From the NCBI GenBank assembly GCA_963846855.1, contig CAWJXK010000004.1, positions 434,001 through 498,000 on the forward strand: 64,000 bases of DNA, given 5' to 3'. Position 1 is the first letter of the stretch; each line of letters opens with the position of its first letter. The notes under the pieces were generated by a model. The model was not told the origin of the DNA and did not search any database. It saw only the letters and a program-made list of their open reading frames with translations. Position numbers and translations under genes: made by a program. Positions 17,306-26,093 of the stretch are shown piece after piece. Source of the stretch: CAIWHR01 sp963846855 (GTDB lineage Bacteria > Pseudomonadota > Gammaproteobacteria > Burkholderiales > Casimicrobiaceae).

Positions 17306-17689
17306 ATGTCTGAAGCGAAGAAATACGACGTCACCGTCGCGGCGCGCGCGACCTACGTCGCCGAAGAGTCCGACCCTTCGCGCAACAAGTACGTGTTCGC
17401 GTACACGATCACCGTGACCAACACGGGCTCGGTCGCTGCGCGCCTCCTGTCGCGCCACTGGATCATCATCGACGGCGACCACCACGTCCAGGAAGTGAAG
17501 GGGCAGGGCGTGGTCGGCCAGCAGCCGCTGCTCAACCCCGGCGAGAGCTTCGAGTACACGAGCGGCACGCACCTCACCACCGCCGTCGGGACGATGCGCG
17601 GCACCTATCAGATGGTGGCCGACGACGGCCGGACCTTCGACGCGATCATTCCCCCGTTCACGCTCTCGGTGCCGCGGGTGCTCCATTAG
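17306..17689 (+). CDS. apaG: ApaG (Co2+/Mg2+ efflux-associated DUF525 protein)
   Basis: A 127-residue immunoglobulin-like beta-sandwich protein. It has the family pattern TNTGSVAARLLSRHWIIIDG, the QEVKGQGVVGQQPLLNPGESF core and a MRGTYQMV end, and its length matches E. coli ApaG (125). Its biochemical role is not settled; it has been linked to divalent cation resistance and to Ap4A levels. The ATG at 17306 follows AAGG and a GAGGTGG and was preferred to an upstream TTG. It runs divergently from rpe, and its stop overlaps the stop of the small minus-strand gene at 17686 by 3 nt. Confidence 0.93.
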   Translation: MSEAKKYDVTVAARATYVAEESDPSRNKYVFAYTITVTNTGSVAARLLSRHWIIIDGDHHVQEVKGQGVVGQQPLLNPGESFEYTSGTHLTTAVGTMRGTYQMVADDGRTFDAIIPPFTLSVPRVLH

Positions 17690-17817
17690 CGGGAGTCGCC
17701 TGCGGAATCGCCGCCCGCGGAGCCGCGCGGCTTGCGGCGCTGCGGCCACATGGTCCAAGCCACGATGGCGACGGCGACCAGCAGCGCGAGCGCCGCTTCG
17801 ATGAAGAACCATTCCAT
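17686..17817 (-). CDS. single-pass membrane microprotein
   Basis: A 43-residue product (MEWFFIEAALALLVAVAIVA and onward) with one clear transmembrane helix at about residues 5-24. A basic, polar tail (WPQRRKPRGSAGG) follows, which suggests the C-terminus stays in the cytoplasm. It fills the space between apaG (its stop overlaps the apaG stop) and mltA (which begins 3 nt away on the other strand). No family is recognised, and the ribosome site (GGAAAA about 13 nt upstream) is weak. Hydrophobic composition and snug fit favour a real gene, but it could be spurious. Confidence 0.45.
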   Translation of the reverse strand: MEWFFIEAALALLVAVAIVAWTMWPQRRKPRGSAGGDSAGDSR

Positions 17818-17820
17818 AGC

Positions 17821-19078
17821 GTGAGGCTTTTCCGCTTTCGTCAGCCGGCGCCGCTCCTGGGCGCGGCGCTCATGGTGCTCGCGTGCGCGGGATGTGTGAC
17901 CGCACCAAGCGCCCCTCCCGTCCCGCCTGCGCAGACCGCGCCGGCTCCCGCGATCGCCGCGCCGACGTTGCCGGCAACCTACCGCGCCGTCGACTGGTCC
18001 GCGCTGCCGGGCTGGGCCGATGACCCATCCAACGACGCCTGGCCCGCGTATCTCGCCGGCTGCGCCGCGCTGACCGCGCCTGGCACACCGACGCGCGACG
18101 TCTGGATCGCCCCGTGCACGGCCGCCGCGGCCGTCACTGCGCTGGACGCGGCGAGCGTGCGCGCCTATTTCGAAGCCCATTTTATCCCATACGCGGTCGG
18201 CGCCGCCGACGGCCGCGACAGCGGTCTTGTCACCGGCTATTACGAGCCGCTGCTCGCGGGCAGCAGGAACCGCACCACGCAGTTTGCGGTCGCGCTGTAC
18301 GCGCCGCCGGACGATCTCCTCACGATCGATCTCGCGGAGCTCTATCCGGATCTCAAGGACCGCCGACTGCGCGGGCGCGTCGACGGCCGCCGGGTGATTC
18401 CGTACTGGTCGCGCGCCGACATCGACGCCGGCCGCGCACCGCTCGACGGCAAGGCGCTCGTCTACGTCGCCGACCCGGTCGAGGCATTCTTCCTGCAGAT
18501 CCAGGGATCGGGGCGCATCGAAGAGCCCGATGGCAGCGTGATTCGCATCGGCTACGCCGACCAGAACGGGCACCCGTTCCGCTCGATCGCGCGCGTGCTG
18601 ATCGATCGCGGCGAAATTTCCGCCGATCGCGCGTCGATGCAGGGCATCAAGGCGTGGGCGCGCGCGAATCCGGCGAAGCTTCCCGCGCTCCTCGAGGAGA
18701 ATCCGAGCTACGTCTTCTTTCGAGAGGTCGCGCCGGCAGCAGCCAGGTTCGCTCGAGGCCAGGATCGACGGCCCGATCGGCACGCTCGGCGTTCCGCTCG
18801 CGGCGGGGCGCACGATCGCCGTCGACCCGCGCTCGGTGCCGCTTGGCGCGCCCGTGTTTCTCGCGACGAGCTGGCCGCTGTCGACGACGCCGCTCGACCG
18901 TCTGGTGCTGGCGCAGGACACGGGGGGCGCGATCCGCGGCGCGATCCGCGCCGATTTCTTCTGGGGATTCGGGCCCGATGCGGGCCGCGAAGCGGGCCGG
19001 ATGCGTCAGGACGGCCGGATGTGGATCCTTTGGCCGAAGGGCGCGGCGTTGCCGCCCGCGCCGACAACAAAACCCTGA
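17821..19078 (+). CDS. mltA: membrane-bound lytic murein transglycosylase A, one frameshift
   Basis: A lipoprotein that cleaves the MurNAc-GlcNAc bond of peptidoglycan to give anhydro-muropeptides. The start MRLFRFRQPAPLLGAALMVL leads to a lipobox-like VLACAGC near residues 19-25, followed by a Pro/Ala-rich linker. The MltA domain has GLVTGYYEPLLAGSR and VEAFFLQIQGSGRI. The C-terminal 3D part has VPLGAPVFLATSWP and AQDTGGAIRGAIRADFFWG, which carries the catalytic Asp region. One extra base near 18744-18746 breaks the frame. Removing it gives REVAPQQPGSLEARIDGP, and the corrected length is 418 residues. The GTG at 17821 lacks an obvious ribosome site. Confidence 0.9.
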
Positions 19079-19088
19079 GCCCGCCGGG

Positions 19089-20063
19089 TCAGTCGCCGGC
19101 GTGCGCCAGCACGCCGCCCGCCTGCTTGTCCGCGTGGTACGACGAGCGCACCAGCGCGCCGACCGCCGCGTGGCGGAAGCCCATCGCATACGCTTCGCGC
19201 TCGAACATCGCGAACGTATCGGGATGCACGTAGCGCAGCACGGGCAGGTGCTCGCGCGTGGGCTGCAGGTACTGCCCGATGGTCAGCATCTCGATGCCAT
19301 GCGCGCGCATGTCGGCGAGCGTGGCGAGAATCTCGTCGTCGGTCTCGCCGAGGCCCACCATCAGCCCGGACTTGGTCGGCACACCGGGGACACGCGCGCG
19401 AAAGTCGTGGAGCAGCGCGAGTGAATGCGCATAGTCGGCACCCGGCCGCGCCTGGCGGTAAAGTCGCGGCACGGTCTCGAGGTTGTGGTTCATCACGTCC
19501 GGCGGCGCCGCGGCTAGAATGTCGAGTGCCCGCGCGAGGCGACCGCGGAAATCCGGAACCAGCACTTCGATCTGTGTGTCCGGCGAGCGCGCGCGCACCG
19601 CACGAATGCAGTCGACGAAGTGCTGGGCGCCGCCGTCGCGCAGGTCGTCGCGGTCGACGCTGGTGATGACCACATAGGCGAGCCCGAGCGCCGCGATCGT
19701 CGCCGCGAGATGCGCGGGCTCGTCAGCGTCGAGCGGCAGCGGCCGCCCGTGGCCGACGTCGCAGAACGGGCAGCGGCGCGTGCACACGTCGCCCATGATC
19801 ATGAAAGTCGCCGTGCCGTTGCCAAAGCATTCGCCGATGTTCGGGCACGAGGCTTCCTCGCACACCGTGTGCAGCGAATGCTCGCGCAGGATCTTCTTGA
19901 TCTCGTGGAAGCGCGGCGAGGACGGCGCGCGCACGCGAATCCAGTCCGGCTTTTTGAGCCGCTCCGCCGCGACGACCTTGACCGGGATGCGCACGGTCTT
20001 GGCGCCGCCCTTCTGCTTGGCGCCGGCGGTGATGGGGACGGGAGGGGGAGCGTCTTGGGGCAC
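19089..20063 (-). CDS. lipA: lipoyl synthase
   Basis: A 324-residue radical-SAM enzyme that inserts two sulfurs into protein-bound octanoyl groups to make lipoate. The auxiliary cluster Cys residues are C68, C73 and C79 (TVCEEASCPNIGECF). The radical-SAM cluster is C94, C98 and C101 (CTRRCPFC). The RSSYHA near the C-terminus supplies the serine ligand of the auxiliary cluster. The start is a GTG at 20063. lipB lies 35 nt upstream, so the two form the usual lipB-lipA pair. Its product is needed by the GcvH protein encoded at 30336-30719 and by 2-oxoacid dehydrogenases. Confidence 0.96.
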   Translation of the reverse strand: MPQDAPPPVPITAGAKQKGGAKTVRIPVKVVAAERLKKPDWIRVRAPSSPRFHEIKKILREHSLHTVCEEASCPNIGECFGNGTATFMIMGDVCTRRCPFCDVGHGRPLPLDADEPAHLAATIAALGLAYVVITSVDRDDLRDGGAQHFVDCIRAVRARSPDTQIEVLVPDFRGRLARALDILAAAPPDVMNHNLETVPRLYRQARPGADYAHSLALLHDFRARVPGVPTKSGLMVGLGETDDEILATLADMRAHGIEMLTIGQYLQPTREHLPVLRYVHPDTFAMFEREAYAMGFRHAAVGALVRSSYHADKQAGGVLAHAGD

Positions 20064-20098
20064 GATCGGCCTGCAGCGGTTTGGGGTGCGGCGAACGT

Positions 20099-20752
20099 TC
20101 AGTGGATGAGCTTCGCCGCGACAATGGGGGCCAACTCCCGCCCGGCGTCGGCGACGGACTTCTTCACGCCGAAATCGGCGAGCTGCGTGACGGCGAGACC
20201 GCGAAAGCCGCAGGGATCGATGTCGGCGAACGGCGCCAGATCCATCGCGACATTCACGGCGACACCGTGATAGCTGCAGCCATTCCTGATCTTCAGTCCC
20301 AGCGCGCCAATTTTCGCCTCGGTTCCGCCGCGGTCGACGTAAACCCCCGGAGCGTCCGCCTTTCCCCAGGCGAAAATCCCCATCGAATCAAGCCATTCTA
20401 CCACGCCCGCCTCGATGGCCCGAACCATCGGACGCACGCCGAGGCCGAGCCGGCGCAGGTCGAACATCAGGTAGAGGACGAGCTGCCCCGGGCCGTGATA
20501 GGTGATCTGCCCGCCGCGGTCGACCTTGATCGCCGGGATGCCGTTGGCGCGCAGCAGATGCTCGGGCCGGCCGGCGAGCCCCAGCGTGTAAACCGGGTCG
20601 TGCTCCGTGGACCAGACCTCGTCGGGCGTGGCGGCGTCGCGACCGGCGGTGAATGCCTGCATCGCGCGCCACGTCGTTTCGTAGTCGGTGCGGCCGAGCG
20701 CGCGCACGAGCGCCGCGCGCGCGGCCGTCTCCGAGGCGAGGGCCTGCGTCAC
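20099..20752 (-). CDS. lipB: octanoyl-[ACP]:protein N-octanoyltransferase
   Basis: A 217-residue enzyme that moves octanoate from acyl carrier protein to lipoyl domains. The catalytic Lys147 lies in GGTEAKIGALGLKIR and the catalytic Cys181 in DIDPCGFRGL. RGGQITYHGPGQLVLYLMFD is the substrate tunnel signature. The GTG start at 20752 overlaps the DUF493 gene's stop as GTGA, indicating coupled translation. The order YbeD-like, lipB, lipA matches the conserved proteobacterial cluster. Confidence 0.95.
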   Translation of the reverse strand: MTQALASETAARAALVRALGRTDYETTWRAMQAFTAGRDAATPDEVWSTEHDPVYTLGLAGRPEHLLRANGIPAIKVDRGGQITYHGPGQLVLYLMFDLRRLGLGVRPMVRAIEAGVVEWLDSMGIFAWGKADAPGVYVDRGGTEAKIGALGLKIRNGCSYHGVAVNVAMDLAPFADIDPCGFRGLAVTQLADFGVKKSVADAGRELAPIVAAKLIH

Positions 20753-21030
20753 AGCACCATCGCGACCATCGGATGCGACGTGAGCTCGCGATAGAGATTG
20801 TCGAGCTGGTCGCGCGACGTCGCGTTGATCGTCGCCGTCACCGACAGGTAGTTGCCGGCCGTCGACGCGCGCATCTCGAGCGTGCCGGCGTCGAAATCAG
20901 GCGCATGCTTTCGGACGACGTCGACCACCGCCTGCGCGAAGCCGTCGCACGTGCGTCCCATCACCTTGAGCGGGAACGCGCAGGGAAAGGTGAGCAGCGA
21001 TTCGGTGGCGACAGGCGGCGTGGCGGGCAT
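20749..21030 (-). CDS. DUF493 (YbeD-like) small protein
   Basis: A 93-residue protein of the YbeD/DUF493 family, an ACT-like ferredoxin fold found next to lipB in many proteobacteria. Recognisable stretches are ESLLTFPCAFPLKVMG near the N-terminus and AVVDVVRKHAPDFD, VTATINATSRDQLDNLYREL and HPMVAMVL at the end. The molecular role is unknown; a regulatory or lipoate-linked role is suggested only by neighbourhood. The ATG at 21030 gives the family length. It is translationally coupled to lipB. Confidence 0.88.
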   Translation of the reverse strand: MPATPPVATESLLTFPCAFPLKVMGRTCDGFAQAVVDVVRKHAPDFDAGTLEMRASTAGNYLSVTATINATSRDQLDNLYRELTSHPMVAMVL

Positions 21031-21094
21031 CGTGGCTCCAAAATACTCCAATGTGGAGACGGGCCCGGCGCCGCGCAAGGGTCGGCGCGCGCCG

Positions 21095-22309
21095 TCAGCC
21101 GCGGTCGCGCGGATACATGTAGTCGCGCGTCAGCGGATGCGGCAGTCGCCCGTCCGGCAACGGCTTGCCGGCGAGCAGCTGGAAGATCGACAGCCAGCCG
21201 CGCTCGAACGCGTGCGCCGAGCCCGCGAGATAGACGCGCCAGACGCGGAACTTCTCCTCGCCGACCTCCGCGCGGGCGGCGTCGGCATTCGCCTCGAGCC
21301 CGTCGAGCCAGCACCAGAGCGTCTTCGCGTAGTGCTCGCGCAGCGCTTCGGCGTCGATGAGCTCGAGGCCTTCGCGCGCGAGGCCTTCGACAACGCGGGA
21401 GACGTGCGCGAGCTGCCCGCCCGGAAAGACGTAATCCTCGACGAACGCTCCGATGCCGCTGCCCAGGCTGTCCGCGCCGAGCATGTTTTGCGTGATGCCG
21501 TGATTCATCACGAAGCCGCCGGGCTTGAGGAGCCGGTAGATCGTCCGGAAATACTTGTCGTAGCGCCGCGGCCCGACGTGCTCGAACATGCCGATGCTCG
21601 CGATCTTGTCGTAGAGCACGTCATCCGGCAGGTCGGCATAGTCGAGGTACTTCACGTGCACGCGGCCCGTGAGCCCGCGCGCGACGATCTCGCGCTCGAC
21701 GTGCTCGAACTGGTGCTGCGACAGCGTGATGCCGGTCGCCGTCGCACCGTAGTGCTCGGCCGCCCAGAAGACGAGGCCACCCCAGCCGCAGCCGATGTCC
21801 AGCAGCGTCTCGTCGGGACGCAGCATCAGCTTGCGGCAAGTGTGGTCGAGCTTGCGCGCCTGAGCGTCCGCGAGGGACTCGCCGTCACGCTCGAAGTAAG
21901 CGCAGGAATACACCATCCGCGGATCGAGCCAGAGCCGATAGAAGGCATCCGACACGTCGTAGTGGTGCTGGATGTTCCGGCGGTCGCTGCGGTGCTGGTG
22001 CTTGAACCCGCGCCAGCGCTCCCGCAGCGAATCGCGTCCGTGCGTGATCGACCCCACCATTGCCTCGGCGACGTCCAGCACGGCGCGGGTACCCCCGGTG
22101 AAGTCGATGTCGTTGCGCACGTAGGCGCGGGCAAGGCTGCCGAGCGCCGGCGATGCGAGCGCCTTCAGGCCCGCCCAGCTCCGGGCGAAGATTTCGACCT
22201 GCGGCTGCGCCGACAGTGGCACGCGCCCGCCGTCCGGCAGGACCAGCGTCACCGGCAGGTTGCGCCCGCCATATCGGCTGGCGATGATCTTTTGCAGCGG
22301 TTGCGCCAT
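21095..22309 (-). CDS. cyclopropane-fatty-acyl-phospholipid synthase
   Basis: A 404-residue SAM-dependent enzyme that adds a methylene across cis double bonds of membrane phospholipid acyl chains. An N-terminal lipid-binding region (residues about 1-110) is followed by NIQHHYDVSDAFYRLWLD and VYSCAYFERDGESLADAQ. The SAM motif is LLDIGCGWGGLVFWAAEHY. GITLSQHQFEHVERE, SIGMFEHVGPRRYDKYF and the C-terminal TLWCWLDGLEANAD are all typical of CfaA. I used the ATG at 22309; an in-frame start upstream would add an Arg-rich non-homologous tail. It interrupts the usual dat to ybeD order and stands divergently from the flavin reductase. Confidence 0.92.
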   Translation of the reverse strand: MAQPLQKIIASRYGGRNLPVTLVLPDGGRVPLSAQPQVEIFARSWAGLKALASPALGSLARAYVRNDIDFTGGTRAVLDVAEAMVGSITHGRDSLRERWRGFKHQHRSDRRNIQHHYDVSDAFYRLWLDPRMVYSCAYFERDGESLADAQARKLDHTCRKLMLRPDETLLDIGCGWGGLVFWAAEHYGATATGITLSQHQFEHVEREIVARGLTGRVHVKYLDYADLPDDVLYDKIASIGMFEHVGPRRYDKYFRTIYRLLKPGGFVMNHGITQNMLGADSLGSGIGAFVEDYVFPGGQLAHVSRVVEGLAREGLELIDAEALREHYAKTLWCWLDGLEANADAARAEVGEEKFRVWRVYLAGSAHAFERGWLSIFQLLAGKPLPDGRLPHPLTRDYMYPRDRG

Positions 22310-22555
22310 GTTCTTTGCGCTCAGCGCGGATTGTTCCGCAGCGGTGCCCGTCACGCCACCCCGACGCCGGCGGCATGCCCGCTCGCTCCGGGCAGAAACC
22401 GCCGCCCGCGTCATGGCACGGGCCGACCGGACCATTCTAGCGAAAAACGGCGCGCCGTCCACTCCGGCGCGAAGGCTCGGCGCGGGACCGGTGCGGCCGG
22501 TGCGCTGCTACTATCGCGGGATCAGGGCGCCCGCCCCAATTCCCGCCCCCCGAAC

Positions 22556-23086
22556 GTGCCCAAGACCCCCGCCGCCGACCGCGCCGGCCCGCCCGCGCGC
22601 GTGTTCACGGAGCGGCAGTTCCGCGACGCGCTGGCGCAGTTCGCGACCGGCGTCACCGTGATCGCCGCGCCTGCAGCGGGTGGGCGCTACGTGGGTTTCA
22701 CGGCAAATTCGTTCAACTCCGTGTCGCTCGCGCCGCCGCTCGTCCTGTGGAGCTTGAGCCGCAAGGCGAGCAACCTCGCGACGTTCGAGTCGGCGCGGCG
22801 CTACGCGATCAACGTACTCGCGCGCGACCAGCTCGACATCGCGCTTCGCTTCTCGCGTCCGCACGCGGACCGTTTCGACGGCGTCCCGTTCCGGCTGGGG
22901 GCCGCCGGTGCGCCGCTGATCGAGGGATGTGTCGCGTGGTTCGAATGCGTCCATCACGCGCAATACCCGGCCGGCGATCACATCGTCTTCGTCGGCGAGG
23001 TCGAGACCTGCGAGCGCAGAAGCGGCGACGGACTCGTGTTTCATCACGGCCGCTACATGACGACGCAGACGCTGCCTGCCAAGTAG
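22556..23086 (+). CDS. flavin reductase (FMN-binding split-barrel) protein
   Basis: A 176-residue protein of the flavin reductase-like family. The opening FRDALAQFATGVTVIAA, the FMN-binding FTANSFNSVSLAPPLVLWSL and the tail GDHIVFVGEVE followed by LVFHHGRYMT are characteristic. Such proteins reduce FMN or FAD with NAD(P)H and hand it to a monooxygenase, but no partner oxygenase is adjacent here, so the partner is unknown. The start is a GTG at 22556. It converges with dat, leaving only 28 nt between the stops. Confidence 0.9.
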   Translation: MPKTPAADRAGPPARVFTERQFRDALAQFATGVTVIAAPAAGGRYVGFTANSFNSVSLAPPLVLWSLSRKASNLATFESARRYAINVLARDQLDIALRFSRPHADRFDGVPFRLGAAGAPLIEGCVAWFECVHHAQYPAGDHIVFVGEVETCERRSGDGLVFHHGRYMTTQTLPAK

Positions 23087-23114
23087 CGGGCCCCGCGCCA
23101 TCCAGCGGAGGGCT

Positions 23115-23957
23115 TTAGCGGGGTGCCGGCTTGTGCCGCTGGTAGAGCGCGTGCATCCGGCGAAAGGCGGGGCCCGGAACGCCGCCGGCGAACGGCTTGC
23201 CGTCGACACTCGTCACGGCCAGCACTTCCTTCGTCGACGATGTGAGCCACATCTCGTCGGCCGCGAGCGCTTCGGCGCGTTTGACCGGCCGCGACTCGAG
23301 CGGCAGCGCCGCTTCCAGCGCGAACTCGACGGCGGCGTCGTAGGTGATCCCCGGCAGGATGAGGTTGTCCTTGGGCGGCGCGACGATCGTCCCGCCGATC
23401 ACCACCAACACGTTCGACGCGGACGCCTCGGTGAGAAATCCGTCGCGGAACATCACGGTCTCGATCGCCCCGGCGTCGGCGGCGAGCTGGCGCATCAGCA
23501 CGTTGCCGACGAGCGAGATCGTCTTGAGATCGCAGCGGCGCCACCGGTTGTCCTCGGCGGTGACGACGGCCACGCCGCGCTCGATCTGTTCCTTCGAAGG
23601 CGTGGCGAGCGGGTTGCTCATCATGAATACGGTCGGCGGCACGCCCTGCGGAAACGCGTGATCGCGCTTGGCCACGCCGCGCGTCACCTGGAGATAGACG
23701 CCCTGGTCGTCGAACGGCTGCTTCGCCACGAGCTCGCCGATGATCTGCGTCCAGTCGGCGTCGCCGTGCGGATTGGCGAGACGGATGCCGTCGAGGCTTC
23801 GCTGCAGTCGCGTGAGGTGATGCGGCAGCCGAAAGGCCTGCCGGCGGTAGACCGGGATCAGCTCGTAGACGCCGTCGCCGTAGATGAACCCGCGGTCGAG
23901 CACGGAGATCTTCGCGTCCTCGAGCGGCAGGTACGCGCCATTGAGATAGACGATCAT
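23115..23957 (-). CDS. dat: D-amino-acid aminotransferase (PLP fold type IV)
   Basis: A 280-residue branched-chain/D-amino-acid aminotransferase-family enzyme. ISVLDRGFIYGDGVYE, the PLP Lys145 in RRCDLKTISLVGNVLMRQ, TEASASNVLVV and NLILPGITYDAAVE all match D-amino acid aminotransferases (DAAT) more than 4-amino-4-deoxychorismate lyase. It would interconvert D-alanine and D-glutamate with their 2-oxoacids. The gene follows dacA by 58 nt in the same direction, and the dacA-dat order is common in betaproteobacteria. Specificity is inferred from context and overall pattern. Confidence 0.87.
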   Translation of the reverse strand: MIVYLNGAYLPLEDAKISVLDRGFIYGDGVYELIPVYRRQAFRLPHHLTRLQRSLDGIRLANPHGDADWTQIIGELVAKQPFDDQGVYLQVTRGVAKRDHAFPQGVPPTVFMMSNPLATPSKEQIERGVAVVTAEDNRWRRCDLKTISLVGNVLMRQLAADAGAIETVMFRDGFLTEASASNVLVVIGGTIVAPPKDNLILPGITYDAAVEFALEAALPLESRPVKRAEALAADEMWLTSSTKEVLAVTSVDGKPFAGGVPGPAFRRMHALYQRHKPAPR

Positions 23958-24015
23958 GGGTTCACACTTCCTCGAATTCGTGCGGGATGAATGGATCTCG
24001 TGAGCGAGCGCGGCG

Positions 24016-25272
24016 TCAGCGCTGCGACCACCACAGCCGCACCGTGTCGTACGCGCGCCCGAAAAGGTTCGCGACAGGCACTTCGGACAGCGCGACCAGC
24101 GGGAATTCCGCCAGCGCCCTGCCGTCCAGCGCGACCTTGACGGTGCCGATGCGCTGGCCCTTCGCGACCGGCGCGATGAGCGGCTCGTCGGCGACGAGCG
24201 TCAGCTTCAGTCGGTCCGCCGCGCCTTTGGGCAGCGTCAGGTACTTCACGGCGGTGAATCCCGCGGCGACGTCGTTCGCCGCACCCTTCCAGATCTTCAG
24301 CGTCGACACCGGCTTGTCGGGACCATAGAGCTCGACCGTATCGAACGACTGAAAGGCGAAGTTGAGGAGCTTCAGGCTTTCGTTGGTGCGCGCAGCATCC
24401 GAGGTCGCGCCGAGCACGACCGACAGCACGCGGCGCTGCCCGCGCTTCGCCGATCCGACGAGGCACCAGCCGGCAGTCTCCGTGTGGCCGGTCTTCATGC
24501 CGTCGGCGTAAGGATCGACCCACAGCAGGCGGTTGCGGTTCGGCTGCGTGATGTTGTTGTAGCGATACTCCTTGAGCGAGTAGAGCGGGTAATACTCGGG
24601 GAAATCGCGGATCACTGCGGCCGCGAGCGCGGCGATGTCGGCCGCCGTCGAATAGTGCTTCGGATCGGCGAGGCCGGTCGCGTTGACGAAGTTCGTTCCG
24701 GCAAGGCCCATCCGCTTCGCCTCGGCGTTCATCCGCTCGGCGAACGCCGCCTCGCTCCCCGCGACCGCTTCCGCCAGCGCCACCGCGGCGTCGTTGCCGG
24801 ACTGGACGATGAGGCCGTGCAGCAGCACGTCGATGCTGACGGGGCGCTTGGGCTCGATGAACATTCTGGACCCTTCGACACGCCAGGCCGCCTGTGACAC
24901 GGTGACTTCCTGGGCGAGCGTGAGCTTGCCCTCGCGCAACGCCGCGAACACGAGGTACGCCGTCATCAGTTTGGTGAGCGAGGCGGGATCGCGCCGCTCC
25001 TCGGCATTCTCGGCGACGATGACTTGCCCGCTGGTGACGTCCATCAGCAGGTACGCCGGCGCCGCGATCGGCGGCGCGACGATGGGACCCGCAGTGGGAG
25101 CCGGTGCGGGCGAAGGGGTCAGCGCGGGCGCGGGGGAATGCGCCCGCTTGGTCGCCGCGATCGCGGGCGCACCCGGCGCACCGGCCAGAACGACGCACAT
25201 CGTCACGGCAGCGAGGGCGCGCACGCCTTCCCGAATTGAAATGCGCGCCGCAGCCGTTGCCACTTGCGTCAT
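24016..25272 (-). CDS. dacA: D-alanyl-D-alanine carboxypeptidase (PBP5/6 family)
   Basis: A 418-residue low-molecular-mass penicillin-binding protein that trims the terminal D-Ala from peptidoglycan stems. It has a signal peptide (about 1-40), then a Pro/Ala-rich linker (46-72) that is longer than usual. The active-site motifs are S98-L-T-K101, S158-G-N160 and K260-T-G. A PBP5-type C-terminal domain follows, and the last helix (NLFGRAYDTVRLWW) looks like the amphipathic membrane anchor. It begins 4 nt after the stop of the TfpX/TfpZ-like gene. Its product, free D-alanine, is a substrate for the neighbouring Dat and perhaps DadA. Confidence 0.93.
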   Translation of the reverse strand: MTQVATAAARISIREGVRALAAVTMCVVLAGAPGAPAIAATKRAHSPAPALTPSPAPAPTAGPIVAPPIAAPAYLLMDVTSGQVIVAENAEERRDPASLTKLMTAYLVFAALREGKLTLAQEVTVSQAAWRVEGSRMFIEPKRPVSIDVLLHGLIVQSGNDAAVALAEAVAGSEAAFAERMNAEAKRMGLAGTNFVNATGLADPKHYSTAADIAALAAAVIRDFPEYYPLYSLKEYRYNNITQPNRNRLLWVDPYADGMKTGHTETAGWCLVGSAKRGQRRVLSVVLGATSDAARTNESLKLLNFAFQSFDTVELYGPDKPVSTLKIWKGAANDVAAGFTAVKYLTLPKGAADRLKLTLVADEPLIAPVAKGQRIGTVKVALDGRALAEFPLVALSEVPVANLFGRAYDTVRLWWSQR

Positions 25273-25276
25273 CGGA

Positions 25277-26032
25277 TCAATAAGGGTCGATTGGCGCGAT
25301 GGTGACGACGCGCATGTCGCGTGCGTCGAGCACCGCGGTCATCGCCCCCAGCCGCGCGCGCAGCGGAACGTAGAGCAGCAGGCTTTCGGGGCGGCCGGCC
25401 TCGACCGAGGCGGCGCGAATTGCGCCGAGGGCCTCGGGATGCGCCTTCAGCAGCGCATTGAGCGGCTTTGCGCTTTTCTTCACTTCAGCGGCCATGTCCG
25501 CATACGGCACGTAATACTTCGGGAAGTCCTGCAGGTCCTTGCCCGAGGTCACCGCAAGCACCACCTTGTTGCGCTCGTCAGAATCGGTCGGCATCCTGGT
25601 GCCGATGATCCTGGGCCCGGTCAGCGAAAGGCTGCGAAACTCGGGCGGGGCCTCGGCGAGATCCGCCGCGTCGAGCTCGTTCGCGGCGACGACGTCGAAA
25701 TGATCCTTTGCGAACACCGTGAACACCGGTCGGGCGCCGAACGTTACCCATGCACCATACACGAGCGCTGCGAGCTGCACGGCCGCGATGATCGTAAGAT
25801 CGCGCCGCAATTCCTTCTTGGCCGGGTTGAACACGATCAGCGTGAGCAGCGGCCCGATGCAGACATCGACGCTGACGAGGATGATCAGCAAATCCTTGCC
25901 GCCCATGACGTCGAAATACGGCCGCGGGTACCAGAGCGCGATGATTATGCCGAATGCCGTCGCCGCGATCACCGCGGAGAGCGCGAGGTGAATCGCCGCG
26001 GCCTGCCAGCGATTGAACGATGCGAGATTCAT
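25277..26032 (-). CDS. TfpX/TfpZ-type pilin accessory protein
   Basis: A 251-residue membrane protein. It has an N-terminal helix (AAIHLALSAVIAATAFGIIIA) and two or three more between residues 45 and 105 (LLIILVSVDVCIGPLLTLIVF, then IIAAVQLAALVYGAWVTFG). The periplasmic second half has YYVPYADMAAEVKKSAKPL and a C-terminal LDARDMRVVTIAPIDPY. This layout fits the family that accompanies type IV pilin genes and helps pilin handling. No pilin gene is present nearby, which is odd. The next gene, dacA, follows after 4 nt. The family call is reasonable; the function here is unknown. Confidence 0.72.
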   Translation of the reverse strand: MNLASFNRWQAAAIHLALSAVIAATAFGIIIALWYPRPYFDVMGGKDLLIILVSVDVCIGPLLTLIVFNPAKKELRRDLTIIAAVQLAALVYGAWVTFGARPVFTVFAKDHFDVVAANELDAADLAEAPPEFRSLSLTGPRIIGTRMPTDSDERNKVVLAVTSGKDLQDFPKYYVPYADMAAEVKKSAKPLNALLKAHPEALGAIRAASVEAGRPESLLLYVPLRARLGAMTAVLDARDMRVVTIAPIDPY

Positions 26033-26093
26033 CGGGAAGGGACTCCGTAGCCATTGACGACGGCCTGATTTTAACCGGTACGCATCGCCGGCT

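Noticed and set aside
20852..23086. Long plus-strand frame of 744 codons ending in the flavin reductase
   Set aside because: Only the last 177 codons (from 22556) resemble a protein family; the upstream part is antisense to cfa.
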